Counted from the stretch's first letter, positions 47,896-57,479 are shown. The stretch: 64,000 nucleotides of DNA from Allobosea sp. (GCF_017308075.1 NZ_JAFKFX010000025.1:124001-188000), one strand, 5' to 3'. Numbers and translations: made by a program. The notes: a model not told the origin generated them from the letters alone.

Positions 47896-49110
47896 CTAGC
47901 CGACCTTGAGCCGGACGCGCTCGACGACATCGCGCCGCCCCTCCGGCAATGGCCGGCTGCTGGCCGGAGGTTCCGTGTCGCCCGCACGGGCGACCCGATC
48001 GCGGCCATTCCGCTTGGCGGCATAGAGCGCCTTGTCGGCATTGTGCAGGAGCGCCTCGAAATCAATGAGGGCATCCTCGGACCAGGCGACGCCGGCGCTG
48101 ACCGTGCTCGCAAACGAACCACCATTCCCGCTGAAATTGCGCTTAGCGAGGCGCCTGCGCACGCCATCGGCGAGATTTGCCGCCATGATCAGCGAGGCTC
48201 CCGGCAACAGCAGCGCGAATTCCTCGCCGCCGAGCCGCGCCGCGAGCCCCTGCGATCGGCTGGTCAGCGCCAGAATCTTCCCGAAGCTTCGCAGCACTTC
48301 ATCGCCCGCCAGATGACCATGGACATCATTGGTCGTCTTGAAGTGGTCCATGTCGAAAACGATCAATGCCGCGGGACCTCTGACGTCGCCTGAGAGGCGA
48401 CTGAGCAGCGCCCGCCGGTTGAGCAGGCCGGTCAAAGGATCGGTCTCGGCATCGCGCTTGTGGCCGCGCGCCAGCCGCGCCTGGTTCAGCGCCAGGGAAA
48501 GCGCGCCGATACCGGACAGGGTGAGCAGGCAGATGACGATGTTGAGGTCTTCGGCCCAGTTCGATGGAGCCTGCGACAAGCGCCATTCGCCATCCAGTAG
48601 CAGCAGGACGGCACAGGGGACGAAGGAAAGCCCCGTCAGCACGTAGAGGACCGTCAGCAGCGGGATGGCCAACCGGGCCTCGGCGCGCCCGAGCCAGTAA
48701 TCCCAGGCCGTGATCAGAAGAATGACCGTCGCTGCGACGTTGAGCATGACGATGGCGGCGCCGTTGTAGCCGGCCAGCATCGGGACGGCCATGGCGACGG
48801 AGGACACCACCGCCATGACGACCATGCTGCGCCAGGGCAGGACGCCGGTGCGGAACTCACGGCCGGCGCCGAACACGAAGGCGAGGCCGGTCAGCAGGAT
48901 CGTGTATCCGGCGGCGCCGATGGCCGGCACCATGGTCTGCGCGTACCAGCTGTAGATCAGCACGCCGAGCGCCATGAACGCCACGCCGAAAGTCCAGGCG
49001 ATCAGGAAGCGTTCCGTTCTGGAGGCCAACCAGCTGACGAAAAAGGTGATCGCCAATCCGCAACCGGAAAGGGCGAAGGCCGTCAGCAGCGAATGGTAGT
49101 CCAGCGGCAA
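47896..49110 (-). CDS. membrane diguanylate cyclase (GGDEF)
   Basis: 404 aa. The N-terminal half (about 1-215) has six or seven hydrophobic segments and no recognised sensor motif. The GGDEF domain follows: TDPLTGLLNRRALLSRL (about 233-249), VFDMDHFKTTND, then RLGGEEFALLLPG with an active GGEEF site. The residues nine to six before it read R-S-Q-G, so the RxxD product-inhibition site is missing its Asp. The start is TTG at 49110, with no strong Shine-Dalgarno. It probably makes cyclic di-GMP at the inner membrane without feedback. Confidence 0.88.
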   Translation of the reverse strand: MPLDYHSLLTAFALSGCGLAITFFVSWLASRTERFLIAWTFGVAFMALGVLIYSWYAQTMVPAIGAAGYTILLTGLAFVFGAGREFRTGVLPWRSMVVMAVVSSVAMAVPMLAGYNGAAIVMLNVAATVILLITAWDYWLGRAEARLAIPLLTVLYVLTGLSFVPCAVLLLLDGEWRLSQAPSNWAEDLNIVICLLTLSGIGALSLALNQARLARGHKRDAETDPLTGLLNRRALLSRLSGDVRGPAALIVFDMDHFKTTNDVHGHLAGDEVLRSFGKILALTSRSQGLAARLGGEEFALLLPGASLIMAANLADGVRRRLAKRNFSGNGGSFASTVSAGVAWSEDALIDFEALLHNADKALYAAKRNGRDRVARAGDTEPPASSRPLPEGRRDVVERVRLKVG

Positions 49111-49254
49111 GGCACACTCTGCGGCAGGTGGCGATAGCTGCGCAGCTTATCGCCGCCTGCCCTTGCGAAAGCTTTAAGCCGACCGCGTGGATTCCGAGCT
49201 ATCGCGGCCGAGGCCGATCCTGATCGATTTCGGCCCCTGGACTGGCTGCCCGGT

Positions 49255-49887
49255 CTAAATCCAGATGCCCTTCGCCGTCGCCAGCAATTGCCGGCGGTCG
49301 GCGAGACCGTTGGCGCCGCCATTGATCAGCTGCGTGACGCGGGCCGCATCGTCGCGGTCTGCGGCGGCGTTGAGGTTGCGGTCGCGCCAATAGGCGAAGG
49401 CGATCTGGATCGAGATGCGCGGATCGAGCGCGAGTTCCGGCCGGCCCTCGAGATCGACGTTCAGCATCCGGCCATAACGCCGGTAGTTGGCCCGGCCGGT
49501 CAGCTGGAAGACGCCGCGGCCACGATAGCGCGCCCCATCCCCGGCTTCGCTGTTGCCGAGATCCGCGCGCCCTTCATAGCGCGCGAACTGCGCCGGCCCA
49601 CCCTGCTCCTCGAGCGTCCGGAAACGGTTGGTCTCATGCGCGGCCTGGGCGAGGAAATGGCAGAGGCGCAGCCGCGTCGTGATCTCGGCCTGAACGGCGA
49701 GCCGCTCGAAATGCAGCGCGATGTTCGCCATGATCTCGGCCTTGCCGACCGGGGCGAGCCGGGCGAGCCGCGCCACCGTCACGGCGAGGTCCGGCTCGGC
49801 GACGGCCTCCGGCATCTCGGCCGGAAGGTCCTCGGCGGGCACCGGCGTGGCGGGCTTCCCGCGGCTTCGCGATCCCTTCATCGTCAT
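49255..49887 (-). CDS. GH19 chitinase/lysozyme-like protein
   Basis: 210 aa. A charged, Pro-rich N-terminal region of about 45 residues without a signal peptide precedes the GH19 core: FLAQAAHETNRFRTLEEQGG with catalytic Glu85, and RYRGRGVFQLTGRANYRRYG. These fit phage-type endolysins more than plant-like chitinases. The protein ends TAKGIWI. GGGGAG lies before ATG 49887. No holin or phage gene is adjacent. It may be a domesticated endolysin acting on peptidoglycan. Confidence 0.85.
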   Translation of the reverse strand: MTMKGSRSRGKPATPVPAEDLPAEMPEAVAEPDLAVTVARLARLAPVGKAEIMANIALHFERLAVQAEITTRLRLCHFLAQAAHETNRFRTLEEQGGPAQFARYEGRADLGNSEAGDGARYRGRGVFQLTGRANYRRYGRMLNVDLEGRPELALDPRISIQIAFAYWRDRNLNAAADRDDAARVTQLINGGANGLADRRQLLATAKGIWI

Positions 49888-50028
49888 GACGGCGCTCCCC
49901 GTGGCTGCGGGGATTATGCACCAGCTTCGCGGCACGGGGATAAGTCTCCCGCGGTTTCCGGCGCGGTCTGTCACCCTGCTGAAACAGCCAGGGGCTAGGC
50001 GGGGCCCTCCATCCCTGAGGAACCCGTC

Positions 50029-51336
50029 ATGTCCAACAAACCCGGCATCGATCTCAGCCGCCGCTCCCTGCTGACCGGTATTGGAGCCGCAGCTCTGGCG
50101 GCCAGCGCCGCTCCGGCGCTCGCGCGCGGCCTGCCGCCGCAGCCCAGCGCCGCCATCGGCACCGACGCCTCCTACTGGAATGCGGTACGCGGCCTCTACA
50201 GCGTCACCCCCGACATGGTGAATCTCGAGAACGGCTACTGGGGCATCATGGCAGAGCCGGTGAAGGCCGAATACAAGCGTCTGACCGACTTCGTGAACTT
50301 CGAAAACACGGTCTACGCCCGCACCAGGATCGGCAAGGATCTCGACGATGTCCGCACGCCACTCGCCGAGTTCCTCGGCGTGGCGCGCGAGGAGATCGCT
50401 CTGACGCGCGGCGCCACCGAGGCGCTGCAGACGCTGATCGCCGGCTACAACAAGCTCAATGCCGGCGATGGCGTGCTCTACGCCGATCTCGACTATGACT
50501 CGATGCAATACGCCATGAACTGGCTGAAGGACCGGCGCGGCGTCGAGGTCGCGAAATTCGATATTCCCGAGCCCGCGACCAAGGCCAATGTCCTCGCCGC
50601 CTATGAGGCCGCGCTCAAGGCCAATCCGAAGACCAAGCTGCTGCTGCTCACCCATCTCAGCCATCGCACCGGGCTGATGATGCCCGTCCGCGAGATCGCC
50701 GCCATGGCCAAGGCGCGCGGCGTCGACGTGATCCTCGACGCGGCCCATAGCTGGGGCCAGGTCGATTTCAGGGCAAAGGAGCTCGGCGTCGACTTCATCG
50801 GCTTCAACCTGCACAAATGGATCGGCGCGCCGCTCGGCGTCGGCCTGATCTACATCGCCCGCGAACGCCTCGCCGACATCGACACCCATTTCGGCGACGA
50901 GGATTTCAAACCCGACGATATCCGCTCGCGCATTCACACCGGGACGCCGAACTTCGCGGCCCAACTCACGGTTCCGGCGGCGCTCGCCCTGCACCGCGAG
51001 ATTGGCCCGCAGGCCAAGGAGGCGCGCTATCGCCATCTGCGCAATTACTGGGTTGCCAGGGCGCGGGAACTCAAGGGCATCGAGATCCAGACGCCGGACG
51101 ATCCGGAAATGGTAGCCGGGATCACCTCCTTCGCGATCGCCGGCAAGCGCTCGCCAGCCGACTGCAACGCCATCGTCGCGGCGCTGCGCGACCAGCACAA
51201 GGTGATGACCGTGCGCCGCGGCGGCATCGCCAAGGGCAATACCATCCGCATCTCGCCGACGCCCTATCTCGGCGAAGCCGATCTCGACCGCTTCATCGCG
51301 GCGCTGGCGATGGTCTCGGGCAACCGGGCCGGCTGA
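50029..51336 (+). CDS. class V aminotransferase with Tat signal
   Basis: 435 aa PLP enzyme of the class V / isopenicillin N epimerase-like group. The N-terminal DLSRRSLLTGIGAAALAASAA ending PALA is a Tat signal with twin Arg (about 9-31). VILDAAHSWGQVDF and GFNLHKWIGAPLGVGLIYI place the PLP-binding Lys. The C-terminal TIRISPTPYLGEADLDRFI is typical. Tat export suggests that folding with PLP occurs before transport to the periplasm. The substrate is unknown. It is divergent from the GH19 gene; the 141-base gap between them holds the promoter. Confidence 0.88.
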   Translation: MSNKPGIDLSRRSLLTGIGAAALAASAAPALARGLPPQPSAAIGTDASYWNAVRGLYSVTPDMVNLENGYWGIMAEPVKAEYKRLTDFVNFENTVYARTRIGKDLDDVRTPLAEFLGVAREEIALTRGATEALQTLIAGYNKLNAGDGVLYADLDYDSMQYAMNWLKDRRGVEVAKFDIPEPATKANVLAAYEAALKANPKTKLLLLTHLSHRTGLMMPVREIAAMAKARGVDVILDAAHSWGQVDFRAKELGVDFIGFNLHKWIGAPLGVGLIYIARERLADIDTHFGDEDFKPDDIRSRIHTGTPNFAAQLTVPAALALHREIGPQAKEARYRHLRNYWVARARELKGIEIQTPDDPEMVAGITSFAIAGKRSPADCNAIVAALRDQHKVMTVRRGGIAKGNTIRISPTPYLGEADLDRFIAALAMVSGNRAG

Positions 51337-51508
51337 GCAGCCTCGGCCTCCTTCCGGGCCGCCGCGAGGCGGCGAGCCCGGTCTGCCAGAGCGCAGTCAT
51401 GGCCTGATGAGGACACCGCGGTCTCCGGGCCCTTGCCGAGATCGCCCTTAATTGGACGGCTTCCGGACGGATGCCTCGGCATGCCCCCGAACGACGGCAC
51501 TGCGGCGC

Positions 51509-54202
51509 TCAGTTCCGCCGCAGCAGGCGCTCGAGATAGTCGAGTTCTTCCAGCGGCCGCGAGGGATCGCCGAGGCGGCGGCGCAGCTCTTCGAGGATGC
51601 GCCGTGCGCGCTGCGTCGCGCTCTCGTCGGCGCCGGGCACGCGGACCCGGCCATCGGCCCAGTCGCGCTGGCGCTGCGGCCGGCCGAGCGGGTCGTCGCG
51701 GGTGCGCTGCTGGGCTGAAGGCCGCCCCGCCGGGCGCCCATCGGGCTCGCCAAAGGCGTTGTCATTGCCCTCACCCTCGCCGGGCTGGCCCTGCATCTGC
51801 TGGGCGAGGTTCTGGCCGCCCTTGCGCAGCGCGTCGAGCGCCCGTCCCTGCGCATCGACGGCCTCGCCTTCCTGGCCCTGGCCGAGCTGTCCCTCCGCCT
51901 CGCGCATCGCCTCCTCGGCCTCGCCGAGCTCCCCCGGATCGGCGCCCATGCCGCGCATGCGCCGCTGGAGGTCCTGCAGGCGCTCGCGCAGGGCCTGCTG
52001 CCGCTGCGACAGGCCCTGCCCCTGGCCCTGGCCGCCCTCGGCGTTCTGGCCGTCCTCGCCCTCGCCTTCGTCGCCCTGCTCGCCGGGTTGCTGGCCGCGT
52101 TGCCCACGCTGGCCCTGCTGCCCTTGCTGGCGCTGGCCCTGCTGGCCGGGGCGGGCCTGCTGCTGGCCCGGCCGCTGGCCACGCTGGGCCCGGTTCTGGC
52201 GCTGCTGCTCCTGCTGATAGGTCTCGTCGCGCAATTGCTGCTGCTCGCGCGTCATCCGATCGAGATCGCCGAGCGCCTGGTTCATCTCGCGCTGGCGCGG
52301 ATCCTGCTGGCCGGGCCTTGCCGTCTTGAGGTTGTTGAGGAGGTTGTTGAGCTCCTCCATCAGCCGCTGCGCCTCGGCGAGATCGCCGCGCTTCGACAAT
52401 TCCTCGATCCGGTCGAGCATGTTCTGCAGGTCGCGCGGCGTCACCGAGCGGAAATTCTCCGGCAGCTGCGCCTGGTTCTGCTCGCCATTCTGCTGCTGGC
52501 GCTGCATCTGCTGGGCGAGCTCGCGCATATAGCGATCCATCGCCCGCCGCATTTCCTCGGTGAGCTTGCGGATCTCCTCCTCGGAAGCGCCGCGTTCCAG
52601 CGCCTGCTGCAGGTTCTCCTGAGCGGCGCGCAGTGCCTTCTCGGCATCGGAGAGATCGCCATCCTCGAGCTGCAAGGCGAGCCCCCACATCAGGTCGGCG
52701 GTCTCGCGCAGCTGATCGTCGCTCGTCGCACGGCGCAGGCGCTCGCCGATCATCCGCATGGCGAGATAGACCCCGGTCTCCTTCATGAAGCGCTCGGGCT
52801 CGATCATCAGCGCGTCCATGGCGAGCTGAACGCGCTTGCGGGTCTCGACATTCATCACCAGACGGCGGCGCTCCTCGACCAGCGCCTTGGCCAGCGGCTT
52901 GGTGAAGACGCGCTGCGGCAGAACCACTTCGAGCGTCTCGCTACGGCCCTCCTGGCCGGCCTCGTCGCGCGCCAGCAGACTCATATTGACCTTGGCGCCG
53001 GCCCAGGGATGGGCCGAAAAATCGACCGTGCTCTTCATCTCCTCCTCACCGGAGGCGGAGGATGGCGGCGGCAGGCTCTGCTTCGGCGCTTCGACCAGAG
53101 AACGCCCGCTCGTGACCGGGCCGGCGCGCGAGACGATCACCTCGATCGCCGCGATTCCGTAATCATCCTTGGCGCGGTAGCCGATCCCGAGCCCGCCCTG
53201 CACGCCGCTCACGGGCTTGGGGGCATCGACGAAAGCGATCTCGGGCTTGGCGTCGATGACGGCGTGCAGGCTCAGCGTCTGCTCCGGGGCGCCGCTGCCT
53301 GTGATGCGCAGCGTGCCGTCACCGGCGAGGAGATAGCGCTTCTCGACGACCGCGACGGCAGGCTCGGCTGACCTGGCAGCCCCGCTTGGGCCGGCGCCGG
53401 CCGGCGCCGCCTTGTCATCGGCCGGCAGCGCGTCGAGCCGGCCTGTCGTGGCGACGTCCATGGCGCTGCGACCGGCGATACGCACGACCACCGTCGACTT
53501 CTCGGGAACGTTGAAGCGCGGGCTGGCGAGCCTGGAGAAATCGATCAGGATCGGCGGCAGGCGCGTATAGGCCGGCGGATCGATCCAGGCATCGATCCGC
53601 GCCGGTGCCGTCGCCGCGGCCGGGCCGCGCCAGTCGAAAGCCGCCGAGAGCCGGGGCCAGACCTCGTGGCCGGCGACGAAGAAGCCGGTGACCGCCGCGA
53701 GCAGCGGTACGGCGCGCAGCGCGCGACGGTCGCGTGCGGCCATCAGCGGCCGAGGCGCGCTCACCTTCAGCGCCGCGACATGTTCGCTCTGGCGCTGCAG
53801 GTGCAGCTTCCACAGCGCCTGCGAGACCGGATCGCGCCCACCGACGGCGAGGCTGTCCTCGAGCGCCGTCGCCGGACGATGGCCGCCCGCCACCGAGCGG
53901 TCGAGCCGGGCCAGCGCCTCGCGCCGGCCCGGCCAACGGTCGCGGACGATCGGCCAGAAACTCGCAAGAAAGGCGCCGGCGAACAGAAGCGCGCCTCCGG
54001 CCCGACCCCACCAGGGCAGATGCAGCCAGAGCCCGAGCCAGGAAACGGCGAGGAAGGCGAAGGCGACGGAAAGCGGTGCCCAGAGCCGCGGCCAGAGCCG
54101 CTCCCAGGCCAGCGACAGTCGCGACACCACCGCGAGGCGATCGAGCCTGCGGCGGATCAATGCGAGCGGATCGAGCGCCGTGTGGCGCGGCCTGTCATTC
54201 AT
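51509..54202 (-). CDS. TIGR02302/DUF4175 family large membrane protein
   Basis: 897 aa. Three N-terminal hydrophobic segments (about 48-68, 74-92 and 170-190) precede a large periplasm-like domain (about 195-440). The C-terminal half is almost wholly charged helix and low-complexity Gln/Arg/Gly sequence (about 560-800), including QQQRQNRAQRGQRPGQQQ and an acidic GEGEDGQ patch. It ends PLEELDYLERLLRRN. The start is ATG 54202 with GGAG six bases upstream. The family is confined largely to alphaproteobacteria and is usually next to lysA, as here. Function unknown. Confidence 0.85.
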   Translation of the reverse strand: MNDRPRHTALDPLALIRRRLDRLAVVSRLSLAWERLWPRLWAPLSVAFAFLAVSWLGLWLHLPWWGRAGGALLFAGAFLASFWPIVRDRWPGRREALARLDRSVAGGHRPATALEDSLAVGGRDPVSQALWKLHLQRQSEHVAALKVSAPRPLMAARDRRALRAVPLLAAVTGFFVAGHEVWPRLSAAFDWRGPAAATAPARIDAWIDPPAYTRLPPILIDFSRLASPRFNVPEKSTVVVRIAGRSAMDVATTGRLDALPADDKAAPAGAGPSGAARSAEPAVAVVEKRYLLAGDGTLRITGSGAPEQTLSLHAVIDAKPEIAFVDAPKPVSGVQGGLGIGYRAKDDYGIAAIEVIVSRAGPVTSGRSLVEAPKQSLPPPSSASGEEEMKSTVDFSAHPWAGAKVNMSLLARDEAGQEGRSETLEVVLPQRVFTKPLAKALVEERRRLVMNVETRKRVQLAMDALMIEPERFMKETGVYLAMRMIGERLRRATSDDQLRETADLMWGLALQLEDGDLSDAEKALRAAQENLQQALERGASEEEIRKLTEEMRRAMDRYMRELAQQMQRQQQNGEQNQAQLPENFRSVTPRDLQNMLDRIEELSKRGDLAEAQRLMEELNNLLNNLKTARPGQQDPRQREMNQALGDLDRMTREQQQLRDETYQQEQQRQNRAQRGQRPGQQQARPGQQGQRQQGQQGQRGQRGQQPGEQGDEGEGEDGQNAEGGQGQGQGLSQRQQALRERLQDLQRRMRGMGADPGELGEAEEAMREAEGQLGQGQEGEAVDAQGRALDALRKGGQNLAQQMQGQPGEGEGNDNAFGEPDGRPAGRPSAQQRTRDDPLGRPQRQRDWADGRVRVPGADESATQRARRILEELRRRLGDPSRPLEELDYLERLLRRN

Positions 54203-54351
54203 CCCGCTGCTCCGGGCCACGCCATACGGCCCTCTGCCTCCGATATGGAACAAAGGCTAGCACGGGAATATGGCATGACCAGCGCGGAAGCGCGGCAGCC
54301 CACAGGCGCTCCGGGAATCGTGAAGCCGCCAGAGCGATCATCATGCGCGGT

Positions 54352-55641
54352 CTAGGACAGCCAGGGCGGCGACCGATCGGTGCCGATCAGCTCCTCATAG
54401 CTCTGCCTGGGCCGCGTCACCGCGAACTGATCACCCTTCACCAGGACCTCGGCGACCAGCAGGCGCTGGTTATAGGTCGAAGACATGCTGGCGCCATAGG
54501 CGCCGGCGGTCATGAAGGCGATCAGATCGCCCTGCCGGAGCTGCGGCAGCTCGCGCCCGGTGGTGAAGGTGTCGCCTGATTCGCAGATCGGCCCGACCAC
54601 ATCATAGGCGACCGTCTTTGCGCCCTCCGCGGGCTCCGCGACCGGCCAGATCTCGTGATAGGCCTCGTACATCGCCGGCCGCATCAGATCGTTCATCGCA
54701 GCGTCGACGACGAGGAATTGCTTGGTCGGCCGCGGATTGAGGTGCAGCACCCGCGTCAGCAGGATGCCGGCATTGCCGACGATCAGCCGGCCCGGCTCGA
54801 AGCCGAGCTCGACATCGAGTCCCGCCGTCAGCTTGCCGACCATCCCGGCATAGGCTTCGATCAGCCCCGGGCCATGGTCGAAGTCCCGCGGGACTTCATA
54901 GGGAATGCCGAGGCCGCCGCCGAGATCGAGCCGGTCGACCCGGTGCCCCTCCTCGCGCAGCGCCAGGACGAGGTCGCGCATCTTGGCATAGGCCGCCTCG
55001 AAGGCTCCGGTCTCGCGGATCTGGCTGCCGATATGCACGGCGAGTCCCATGATCCGGACGCCGGCCAGGTTGGCCGCGCGGGCGTAGAGCCGGTGCACGT
55101 CCTCGAAGGAGACGCCGAACTTGTTGGCCGAGGAGCCGGTGGTGATCTTGGCGTGGCCGCCGGCCCCGATATCGGGGTTGACCCGGAACACCGCCTCCTG
55201 GCGCCGGCCGAGCCGCTCGCCGATGCGCGACAGCAAGTCGAGCTCGCTCTCGCTCTCGATATTGACCTGGTAGATTCCAGCCTCGACGGCGAAGGCGAGC
55301 TCGCCCTCGCTCTTGCCGACACCGGAGAAGACGATGCGTTCCGGCGGGAAGCCGGCCGCCAGCGCCTTGCGGATCTCGCCTTCGGAAACCGTGTCCGCCC
55401 CTGCTCCCAGCCCCGCCAGCGTCTTCAGCACGCCGAGATTGCTGTTCGCCTTCATGGCATAGAAGACATGCGGCTTCCGCCCCGCCGTGATCGACGTCAT
55501 CGCCTGCTCGTAGAGCCGGTAATGCCGCTCGATCGTGGCCGAGGAATAGACGTAGACGGGGGTTCCGACCTTCTCCGCGATCTCGCGCAGGTCGACATCC
55601 TCGGCGAAGAGCGCGCCGTCGCGATAGGCGAAATGGTGCAT
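54352..55641 (-). CDS. lysA: diaminopimelate decarboxylase
   Basis: Last step of lysine synthesis, meso-diaminopimelate to lysine; 429 aa. HVFYAMKANSNLGVLKTL carries the PLP Lys. LDLGGGLGIPYEV and YDVVGPICESGDTFT form the phosphate-binding Gly loop and catalytic Cys site. The start is at MHHFAYRDGALFAEDV, 8 bases after the lptM stop. A longer frame to 55839 overlaps lptM and is rejected. It is in a run argH-lptM-lysA. Confidence 0.95.
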   Translation of the reverse strand: MHHFAYRDGALFAEDVDLREIAEKVGTPVYVYSSATIERHYRLYEQAMTSITAGRKPHVFYAMKANSNLGVLKTLAGLGAGADTVSEGEIRKALAAGFPPERIVFSGVGKSEGELAFAVEAGIYQVNIESESELDLLSRIGERLGRRQEAVFRVNPDIGAGGHAKITTGSSANKFGVSFEDVHRLYARAANLAGVRIMGLAVHIGSQIRETGAFEAAYAKMRDLVLALREEGHRVDRLDLGGGLGIPYEVPRDFDHGPGLIEAYAGMVGKLTAGLDVELGFEPGRLIVGNAGILLTRVLHLNPRPTKQFLVVDAAMNDLMRPAMYEAYHEIWPVAEPAEGAKTVAYDVVGPICESGDTFTTGRELPQLRQGDLIAFMTAGAYGASMSSTYNQRLLVAEVLVKGDQFAVTRPRQSYEELIGTDRSPPWLS

Positions 55642-55648
55642 TGTCAGC

Positions 55649-55912
55649 TCAGAGCAGCGGGTCGAGCACGAAGGGCGTCTCGGGAATCTGCAACGCCTTG
55701 CTCGCCTTCGCCGGCTTGCCGAGCGGCGAGGCGTCCATGGCGGTCGGCGGCGTGTTCTCGACGGCGCCGATCTGCTTGTCCGGCAGCGCGATGGCGTTCT
55801 TGGCGTTGGGAGGGGCCTCGAGCGGGCCCTTGCGGCCACAGGCCGCGAGCGCGAGTCCGAGCAGGCCGGCCAGCAGAACGGCGCGGCCGAATTTCAGGCG
55901 GGAATGCGGCAC
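55649..55912 (-). CDS. lptM: LptM-like small lipoprotein
   Basis: 87 aa from GTG 55912. The signal sequence has a lipobox LALAAC with lipidated Cys25, immediately followed by GRKGPLEAPP, the conserved LptM (YifL) motif C-G-x-K-G-P-L-x-x-P. In E. coli, LptM is an outer-membrane lipoprotein that helps assemble LptDE. GAGGA lies about nine bases before the GTG. A longer frame to 56068 runs through a repeat. It is between argH and lysA and would be co-transcribed with lysA. Confidence 0.85.
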   Translation of the reverse strand: MPHSRLKFGRAVLLAGLLGLALAACGRKGPLEAPPNAKNAIALPDKQIGAVENTPPTAMDASPLGKPAKASKALQIPETPFVLDPLL

Positions 55913-55980
55913 GAAAGAAAATCCTCGGACTAGGTTCGAGCGGCAGTGTAGCGAATGGCGCCGCGGCTTGCGAGCCTCGG

Positions 55981-56060
55981 CGGCGTCATTCTCGGGCGCG
56001 GCGCAGCGCCGGCCCGAGAAAATGGGGCGGTAGAGGCTCGGGTCAAGCCCGGGACTGACG
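55981..56060. repeat. palindromic repeat reaching into the argH 3' end
   Basis: TTCTCGGGC (55989-55997) pairs with GCCCGAGAA (56012-56020). The element continues through GGGTCAAGCCCGGGACTGACG, split at 56039-56059, which resembles the repeat at 11922-12019. The argH stop (56043-56045) lies within it. Confidence 0.65.
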
Positions 56061-57449
56061 GCCGGCATCCCTGGCGAGCAGCTTCAGCCAGCGCTTGGCC
56101 TGCCGCTTCACATTGGCGGGCGCGGTGCCGCCATAGCTGACCCTGCTCTTCACCGACTGCTCGACACCGAGCACCGCGAAGACCGCCTCGGTGATCGTCG
56201 GCTCGACCTGCTGCATCTCGGCCAGCGAGAGCTTCTCCAACCCGACGCCACGCTCCGAGGCCAGGCCGACGAGGCGCCCGGTGACATGGTGCGCGTCGCG
56301 GAACGGCATCTTGAGGACGCGCACCAGCCAGTCGGCGAGATCGGTCGCGGTGGCGTAGCCGAGGCCGGCCGCCTTCTTCATCACCTTGAGGTCCGGCTGC
56401 ATGTCGCGGACCATTCCGGTGGTCGCGGCCAGACAGAGCGACAGGGTCTGCACCGCGTCGAAGGTGCCTTCCTTGTCCTCCTGCATGTCCTTCGAATAGG
56501 TCAGCGGCAAGCCCTTCATCATCGTCAGCAGAGCCTGCAGCGCGCCGAAGATGCGCCCGGCCTTGCCGCGCACCAGCTCGGCCGCGTCCGGATTGCGCTT
56601 CTGCGGCATGATCGAGGAGCCGGTCGAGAACTTGTCGGAGAGCTTGACGAAGCCGAATTGCGGCGTCGCCCAGAGCACGATCTCCTCGGCGAAGCGCGAC
56701 AGATGCATCGCGCAGATCGAGGCGGCCGACAGGGTCTCCAGCACGAAATCGCGGTCCGAGACCGAATCGAGCGAATTCGCCGTCGGGCGGGCGAAGCCGA
56801 GCGCCTCCGCCGTCATGTGCCGGTCGATCGGGAAGGAGGTGCCGGCGAGCGCGGCGGCGCCGAGCGGGCATTCGTTCATGCGCTCGCGGGCATCCCTGAG
56901 CCGGCTGCGGTCGCGCGCCAGCATCTCGACATAGGCGAGCAGATGATGGCCGAAGGTGACGGGCTGCGCCGATTGCAGATGGGTGAAGCCCGGCATCACC
57001 GCCCCCGCATAGGCCTCGGCCTTCTCGGCGAGGGCGAGCTGGAGATCGGCGACCTGCTCGTCGAGCTGGTCGAGCGCGTCGCGCACCCAGAGCCGCATAT
57101 CGGTCGCGACCTGGTCGTTGCGCGAGCGGGCGGTGTGCAGGCGCCCGGCGGCGAGGCCGATCTGCTCGCGCAGATTGCCCTCGATGTTCATGTGGATGTC
57201 CTCGAGCGCACGCGAGAACGTGAAGCGCCCGGCCTCGATCTCGGCCTCGATGCCCTTGAGTCCCTTGGTGATGACGTCCACGTCGTCCTGCGTCAGGATC
57301 CCCGTCGCGGCCAGCATGGCCGCATGCGCGAGCGAGCCCCTGATGTCCTGCCGCCACAGACGCTGGTCGAAATCGATGGAGGCGTTGATCTCCTCCATGA
57401 TGGCGTCTGGACCTGTGGCGAAACGCCCACCCCACATGCGGTTGCTCAC
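56043..57449 (-). CDS. argH: argininosuccinate lyase
   Basis: Splits argininosuccinate to arginine and fumarate; 468 aa. It begins at GTG 57449 ([16 protein letters not shown]), with AGGAAAGA upstream. [14 protein letters not shown] is the substrate region, and [16 protein letters not shown] is the fumarase-superfamily signature. The C-terminal AGRQSRA tail and stop codon are encoded by an intergenic repeat sequence. It is divergent from the TlpA-type gene, with 30 bases between the starts. Confidence 0.95.
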   Translation of the reverse strand: MSNRMWGGRFATGPDAIMEEINASIDFDQRLWRQDIRGSLAHAAMLAATGILTQDDVDVITKGLKGIEAEIEAGRFTFSRALEDIHMNIEGNLREQIGLAAGRLHTARSRNDQVATDMRLWVRDALDQLDEQVADLQLALAEKAEAYAGAVMPGFTHLQSAQPVTFGHHLLAYVEMLARDRSRLRDARERMNECPLGAAALAGTSFPIDRHMTAEALGFARPTANSLDSVSDRDFVLETLSAASICAMHLSRFAEEIVLWATPQFGFVKLSDKFSTGSSIMPQKRNPDAAELVRGKAGRIFGALQALLTMMKGLPLTYSKDMQEDKEGTFDAVQTLSLCLAATTGMVRDMQPDLKVMKKAAGLGYATATDLADWLVRVLKMPFRDAHHVTGRLVGLASERGVGLEKLSLAEMQQVEPTITEAVFAVLGVEQSVKSRVSYGGTAPANVKRQAKRWLKLLARDAGRQSRA

Positions 57450-57479
57450 GGCGATCTTTCCTGCTCTTGAGGACGCACG

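Noticed and set aside
52088-52230. Gln/Arg/Gly-coding stretch as a possible CRISPR or tandem repeat
   Set aside because: No regular unit length or spacers; it is low-complexity coding sequence on the minus strand.
53666-54355. 229-residue plus-strand frame over the DUF4175 start
   Set aside because: No family character; opposite strand is the supported gene.
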